This document shows positions 23,971-27,354 of a stretch of DNA of 27,354 nt, piece after piece. The position numbers were made by a program, and so were the translations under genes. Below the pieces are notes generated by a model. The model was not told where the DNA came from and ran no database searches. It saw only the letters and a program-made list of their open reading frames with translations. How positions within the stretch are numbered: the first letter of the stretch is position 1; each line of letters starts with the position of its first letter. Source of the DNA: a virus. Location: IMG/VR virus record IMGVR_UViG_3300013131_000206, positions 1-27,354 of that record, one strand, 5' to 3'.

Positions 23971-24218
23971 TTATCCAAGCATTTCGGTTTTACTCATATT
24001 AATAGAAATGCCGTCTACTGACAAAAGGTCTCCGTTTACTACAAAGTCTTCTCGAGTAGTTAGCGGTGTTCGTACGTCGTAAAACCGCCGCAAACGTATA
24101 GATAATCTGGTAATGGAGGGGTAATGGTTGTTCCCATATAACTCAATATATTATTGATGGATATGCCATCAATATATGTTATAGATCCAAATGCTGCACC
24201 GTTTATTGTTGTAACCAT
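23971..24218 (-). pseudogene. Small gene split by an apparent frameshift
   Basis: The ATG at 24218 has a good Shine-Dalgarno (AAGGA) and follows the fibre gene stop by nine bases. The first frame (24060-24218, 52 residues, MVTTINGAAFGSITYIDGIS...) stops soon after a TTTT run. The -1 frame continues with good coding character to 23971 (FYDVRTPLTTREDFVVNGDL ... NMSKTEMLG). Joining them at TTTT (about 24075-24090) gives an 82-residue protein in which DGISIN occurs twice. The break could be a true mutation, a sequencing error, or programmed slippage on TTTT; the slip site is weak by known rules. Family not recognised. This fills the 295-base gap between 23933 and 24227. Confidence 0.55.
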
Positions 24219-24227
24219 ATTACATCC

Positions 24228-25583
24228 TTATAATTCAATCCATTCATTGGATGGTCTAAATTTCATTATCCATTCATCTCCTCCTCCACCACCATTATTC
24301 CAATAGCAGTGTCCTACAATTCTAACATATCCTGATGCAGGTACGGTTGTGTCCATTGTGGTTCCAGAACCTGACTTGATATATATTGGAAGGCCATAAT
24401 CTGCATTATCGACTATAGGATACGGTGATCCAACAGAAACTACTACATCACCTTCTATTATAACAGAACCAGTTTGTGAAAATATGTTTTTAGCTATTCC
24501 TAGCATTTTTGTTGAAGAGTCTGTAGTCTGATCTACTTGATACCATTGACCGTCTGTGTTTAAATAAACCAAATCATTATCAACAACATTTGCATCAAAA
24601 TACGACTCCCCTAGAATTTGTCCAGCATTATTGTTGTTTGCAAACAAATTGACTCGTGTAGCTTCCCCAACGTATTGTTGATTGTACAAAAATGTTTCAT
24701 ATGTTCCCGAAAAACCGTTCCAATCCAATGCAGTTACACCAGTTATGTCTAATAATCCTCTATTTCCGAAATCTATACTAGCGCTAGCACCCTGGAATGG
24801 TGATCCATATAATTTGCGTTCATAATTTATATCATCTACTTTGATAGCATCATATGGACCCATGTCGGGAATAAATGGTGGAGAACCTGGAATTAAATCT
24901 CCTCGTACAATGAATGACCCAGATTCTATAATTACACCTGATTGCCAATTAAGTACTGGGTATTCACTACTGTTTTTAAGTTGTCGGGTACCCCAATCTA
25001 TAGAAGTTCTAATTCCAGTAGAATCGACAGTCCATCGATTCTGCCAATCGATTGAGGTTTTAGCGCTAGTATCAATCGCAATTCGGTCTTGCCAATTAAC
25101 AGAAAGACTAGAACCAGTGTCTCGCAATAGTCCTGCATTCCAATTGACTGTAAAATCGCCTGGACCATTATCAAACTTAAGCAATCGATTATTCCAATCA
25201 ACAGATTGTGATGCATTTGCATCATACATGCTTCGTAAAACGTCCCAACGCACCGAAAAATTTCCATTGGAATCAAACAATGTTCTGCTATCCCAATTCA
25301 CAGAATCTTCCGTGCTGCCTGGTATAGGACCAGATCCAATCAATATTTTATTGGTACCATCGATACTGTCTAACACACTGAATGATCCAGTTACTCCTAA
25401 TGAACCTGTAATCTCTGCACTTCCGGTGTATGGAAATGCAGGTGTACTTGGAGCATACGAAGCAGATAATGCTTGTGTTGCGTATGAAGCAGTACCTAAT
25501 AAACTTCCAGTTATGCTTGGAGCATACAATGAATTTAACGTGGCATCAGAGCCAGACGTTATGATCTTTTTCCATGATGGCAT
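24228..25583 (-). CDS. Fibre-like virion protein with W-x-x-R repeats
   Basis: 451 residues. The start MPSWKKIITSGSDATLNSLY is a module shared with the gene at 25858-26688 (MATWKKVVVSGSNIS). Residues 25-70 form a Gly/Ser/Ala linker (YTGSAEITGSL) found also in 26722-27051. Residues 94-221 are eight repeats of about 16-18 residues with consensus (S/T)-(V/I)-(D/N)-W-x-x-R-x-L-x-D, a pattern suggesting a stacked beta structure. The C-terminal part (IIEGDVVVSVGSPYP, then YGLPIYIKSGSG) looks like a fibre-tip beta domain. No intramolecular chaperone motif or enzymatic motif is seen. It probably is a fibre or decoration protein; which host structure it binds is unknown. Shine-Dalgarno AAAGGA is present after an unusual GC-rich leader. 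Confidence 0.72.
   Translation of the reverse strand: MPSWKKIITSGSDATLNSLYAPSITGSLLGTASYATQALSASYAPSTPAFPYTGSAEITGSLGVTGSFSVLDSIDGTNKILIGSGPIPGSTEDSVNWDSRTLFDSNGNFSVRWDVLRSMYDANASQSVDWNNRLLKFDNGPGDFTVNWNAGLLRDTGSSLSVNWQDRIAIDTSAKTSIDWQNRWTVDSTGIRTSIDWGTRQLKNSSEYPVLNWQSGVIIESGSFIVRGDLIPGSPPFIPDMGPYDAIKVDDINYERKLYGSPFQGASASIDFGNRGLLDITGVTALDWNGFSGTYETFLYNQQYVGEATRVNLFANNNNAGQILGESYFDANVVDNDLVYLNTDGQWYQVDQTTDSSTKMLGIAKNIFSQTGSVIIEGDVVVSVGSPYPIVDNADYGLPIYIKSGSGTTMDTTVPASGYVRIVGHCYWNNGGGGGDEWIMKFRPSNEWIEL
24921..25304 (-). repeat. Eight coding repeats of the W-x-x-R-x-L-x-D type
   Basis: Trp residues at positions 97, 113, 130, 148, 164, 180, 197 and 213 of the fibre-like protein give a period of 16-18 residues. 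The units are diverged at the DNA level, so this is an old repeat kept by protein structure. Confidence 0.75.
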
Positions 25584-25665
25584 ATCATTTTCCTTTTGTG
25601 TTGTGGTTGGTTACAGACACTTATGCCGTGCGTGTGCCCACTTCCTTGCGGCCTACAACATTTAT
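25584..25665 (-). promoter_or_regulatory. GC-rich 5' leader of the fibre-like gene
   Basis: About 80 nt between the promoter-like element and the ATG at 25583, GC-rich against AT-rich surroundings. It can pair TGTTGT near its start with ACAACA near its end, and GCCG with CGGC inside, so a folded leader RNA is likely. Confidence 0.4.
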
Positions 25666-25675
25666 AATAAATATC
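25666..25675 (-). promoter_or_regulatory. Recurrent element variant GATATTTATT
   Basis: One mismatch to GATATTTATA. It overlaps the TGA stop of the preceding gene and lies 82 nt before the fibre-like gene start. Confidence 0.4.
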
Positions 25676-25850
25676 ATTGTTTTAGATATTGTTCTTGCAA
25701 TTTCAATATGATATTGTAGAATGTTTCTACTTGTTCTCCACGAATAGACACATCTTTAAGCAGCATCAACAAAAATTCAATTTCTTGTTTTGTTAATTGT
25801 GATGCTGTTTGTGTTTCTGCTTTTGATTTTAATTTGTCAATTATGCTCAT
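25674..25850 (-). CDS. Small helical protein of unknown function
   Basis: 58 residues from the ATG at 25850 (MSIIDKLKSKAETQTASQLT ...). A longer GTG start at 25883 would overlap the upstream gene and adds a non-conserved-looking stretch, so I chose the ATG. Two helices are predicted, one with EIEFLLMLLKD and one with ETFYNIILKLQEQYL. From memory, similar short proteins (SQLT-x-QEIEFLL) occur beside tail genes in uncultured marine phages with no assigned function. The start follows the previous stop by about five bases; no clear Shine-Dalgarno. Confidence 0.65.
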   Translation of the reverse strand: MSIIDKLKSKAETQTASQLTKQEIEFLLMLLKDVSIRGEQVETFYNIILKLQEQYLKQ

Positions 25851-25857
25851 AACTTTT

Positions 25858-26688
25858 TTAAGAATAAATGTAAATATCTCCACTCAATGTATCAACATGA
25901 ATTGTACCATGGCCATTGCCTGAGCCACCGTATATTGGTGCTGGAGATGGTGCAGCTGTGCTTGTTTCTACTGCTCCTGCATATACCGACGGTACAAATG
26001 AATTGCCCGTGGCATCGAATGATGAAGTAAATCCCCATCGCGTAGTACCAGAATCATATCCATACAATTCACCAATATTTTGAGTACCTTGTTGTACAAC
26101 AATACCACCATCTCCTGCAGTATTAGATCCAGATGCAAACAATACAAACCGATCTGCAACAAGCAAGTTTGCAGTGTTTTGAAATGATGCAGTACCTAAT
26201 ACAACCAAATCGCCTGTCAATGTTAATCCAACAAACGACGGTGAATCTGTTGTTTCTAATCCTAAATCGATTGTCGACCCAGCTACGCCATTTGTTGTTA
26301 ATAAAGCCTGACCCTGTCCTGGGCTAGATAACACTGATGCAGATACTACTGTACTACCTGCTAATATTTGTGTTTGAGTTACGCTACCACCTAATGATGT
26401 TGCATTACCTGCAATTGTTATAGATGAATTTGCTAAACTACCATTTGGAATGCTACCTAATGTAAATGTAATTGTATCTGAACCGGCATTTCCTGAAATA
26501 TCTAATCCGGCGCCAGATGCAGATGCAAATGTTAATGTATCTACTGCACTATCTGCTAATACATTCGTACCGTTAATGGACATCGTAACAAATGAATTTT
26601 GTGCAGTTACTGATGTTAAATATCCAGCATCATTATTTAATTGGGAAATATTACTTCCCGATACTACTACTTTTTTCCAAGTTGCCAT
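25858..26688 (-). CDS. Fibre-like virion protein sharing the WKK...SGS N-terminus
   Basis: 276 residues. It starts MATWKKVVVSGSNISQLNND, a module shared with 24228-25583, which suggests a common attachment point on the virion. The rest is Gly/Ser/Thr/Asn-rich with regular short beta-prone units (ITIAGNATSLGGSVTQTQIL, LTLTGDLVVLGTASFQNTAN), typical of phage tail fibre shafts, and ends with a short beta domain (HGTIHVDTLSGDIYIYS). No enzymatic motif seen. Shine-Dalgarno AGGAA is present, with a promoter-like element 19 nt upstream. Fibre role is inferred from composition and neighbours. Confidence 0.72.
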   Translation of the reverse strand: MATWKKVVVSGSNISQLNNDAGYLTSVTAQNSFVTMSINGTNVLADSAVDTLTFASASGAGLDISGNAGSDTITFTLGSIPNGSLANSSITIAGNATSLGGSVTQTQILAGSTVVSASVLSSPGQGQALLTTNGVAGSTIDLGLETTDSPSFVGLTLTGDLVVLGTASFQNTANLLVADRFVLFASGSNTAGDGGIVVQQGTQNIGELYGYDSGTTRWGFTSSFDATGNSFVPSVYAGAVETSTAAPSPAPIYGGSGNGHGTIHVDTLSGDIYIYS

Positions 26689-26707
26689 GTTTTATGTTCC
26701 TATTTTA

Positions 26708-26718
26708 TATAAATATAA
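26708..26718 (-). promoter_or_regulatory. Recurrent element TTATATTTATA, candidate late promoter
   Basis: Minus-strand copy 19 nt before the ATG at 26688, followed by Shine-Dalgarno AGGAA. Confidence 0.5.
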
Positions 26719-26721
26719 GCA

Positions 26722-27051
26722 TCAATCTAAACCTACAAAAAAAGATGCAGATGTAAAATATAATGCACCATTAGGTGCTGTTCCTGCAGGATCTAAACTT
26801 TGTGTTGCTACTACTATAGTGCCACTTTGTGATACTGTTAATACGGGTTGATTATTAAAGTTTTTAATTAAAAATATATCATTAACATCACTTTTAATTT
26901 CTAAAGAGCCTGTAATTACAGCACTACCTGAAAACGGAAACAACGATCCGCCGCCGCCGTTAAGTGCAAATGAAGCTGTCACTGCATAACTTGAAGATAT
27001 ATTATACAACGAACCGGTTTGTAATTGCCCGGGTCTAAACTGCCGTGCCAT
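26722..27051 (-). CDS. Short fibre-like protein with Gly/Ser linker
   Basis: 109 residues from the ATG at 27051 (MARQFRPGQLQTGSLYNISS). A GTG at 27060 is possible, but it would sit inside the Shine-Dalgarno GGGAGG that serves the ATG. The ATG overlaps the previous stop (TAATG). The middle has GGGGSLFPFSGSAVITGSL, matching a linker in the 24228-25583 protein (FPYTGSAEITGSL), and the end is a small beta domain (GALYFTSASFFVGLD). Likely a virion fibre or adaptor fragment; no function can be named. Confidence 0.65.
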   Translation of the reverse strand: MARQFRPGQLQTGSLYNISSSYAVTASFALNGGGGSLFPFSGSAVITGSLEIKSDVNDIFLIKNFNNQPVLTVSQSGTIVVATQSLDPAGTAPNGALYFTSASFFVGLD

Positions 27052-27354
27052 TAAGCCCACCTCCCTTTAACTACAACAACATCTTGTGCAGTTAATGTAT
27101 ATCCTAACGTTGCAGTATTGAATATGATTGTTTGTGCGGCAACGTCGCTAGGTGTCCACGTATATACTATTTTATCAATATATTGACCGTTAATAAATAC
27201 ATCAAATTCATTTTTGCTAGCAACTGTAGTCGTAACTGGATTAATTGCAGCAAATGCTGATATGCTTACGGTAGTTCCAGAAACATAGGTTGCAATTTGT
27301 TCTGTAATGTTTGTTAGGTAATTCATTGCTTGTGCATTGATGCTAACATTAACA
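27051..27354 (-). CDS. C-terminal part of a virion protein that continues beyond the window
   Basis: The frame stays open through the right edge of the window (codons for VNVSINAQA precede the ATG at 27326), so this is the end of a longer gene rather than a 91-residue one. The visible part is beta-rich (FDVFINGQYIDKIVYTWTPS, then TLTAQDVVVVKGRW), a fold seen near fibre proteins in related phages. Its stop overlaps the next ATG. The full product cannot be identified from here. Confidence 0.6.
   Translation of the reverse strand, partial: VNVSINAQAMNYLTNITEQIATYVSGTTVSISAFAAINPVTTTVASKNEFDVFINGQYIDKIVYTWTPSDVAAQTIIFNTATLGYTLTAQDVVVVKGRWA

Noticed and set aside
24841-25719. Long plus-strand open frame of 292 codons
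   Set aside because: It is antisense to the fibre-like gene and its leader, follows that gene's repeat composition, and has no recognisable motif; all supported genes are on the minus strand.
25851-25883. GTG start at 25883 for the small helical protein
   Set aside because: It lies inside the upstream coding region without a Shine-Dalgarno sequence and adds an atypical stretch; the ATG at 25850 directly after the upstream stop is more plausible.
31-26718. T4 late promoters (TATAAATA) firing on the plus strand
   Set aside because: No plus-strand gene exists for them to serve, and distances fit minus-strand starts instead. Kept as an open orientation question under the recurrent-element finding.

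Overview
The window is a piece of the genome of a T4-like contractile-tailed phage (myovirus). It holds an AT-rich, tightly packed gene set, and every gene I can support is on the minus strand, so transcription runs from high to low coordinates. A replisome of T4 type (UvsX recombinase, gp41-type helicase, gp32-type single-strand binding protein, RNase H/FEN nuclease) sits next to a T4-type tail (sheath, tube, chaperone, tape measure, baseplate proteins). The host cannot be read from the sequence. A B12-dependent ribonucleotide reductase and tail-fibre proteins of a style I associate with uncultured aquatic phages hint at an aquatic bacterium, but that is an inference.

Layout in transcription order, from the right edge. 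(1) 27354-23663: fibre-like and virion accessory genes that share N-terminal modules, a small gene that appears frameshifted, and a short coiled-coil protein. (2) 23614-17650: sheath, tube, a two-frame tail-assembly chaperone locus and the tape measure, in the canonical order. (3) 17647-12139: baseplate/tail-cap protein with an N-terminal repeat array, a LysM/gp53-type protein, a large hub-like protein and a 210-residue structural protein. (4) 12115-10155: a short family A DNA polymerase followed by a GIY-YIG homing endonuclease. (5) 10114-7264: four proteins of unknown function, three of which begin with a 9-10 residue leader ending in Leu-x-Glu, like the capsid-targeting sequences cut by the T4 prohead protease. 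(6) 7188-85: HNH homing endonuclease, gp32-like protein, UvsX, FEN nuclease, helicase and class II ribonucleotide reductase.

Regulation: strong hairpin terminators follow the reductase, the helicase and the sheath gene, and a GC-rich hairpin follows the tube gene. A recurrent element, GATATTTATA or TTATATTTATA on the coding strand, lies 15-23 nt upstream of six genes including sheath, tube and tape measure. It looks like a phage-specific late promoter. Read on the other strand it spells the T4 late consensus TATAAATA, which makes its orientation a real question.

The points most worth following are the three leader-tagged candidate internal-head proteins, one of which may be a nuclease; the TTTTTTT frameshift site in the chaperone locus; the recurrent promoter-like element; and the use of an exonuclease-less family A polymerase in an otherwise T4-like replisome. 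I saw no tRNA, CRISPR array, insertion sequence or integrase.
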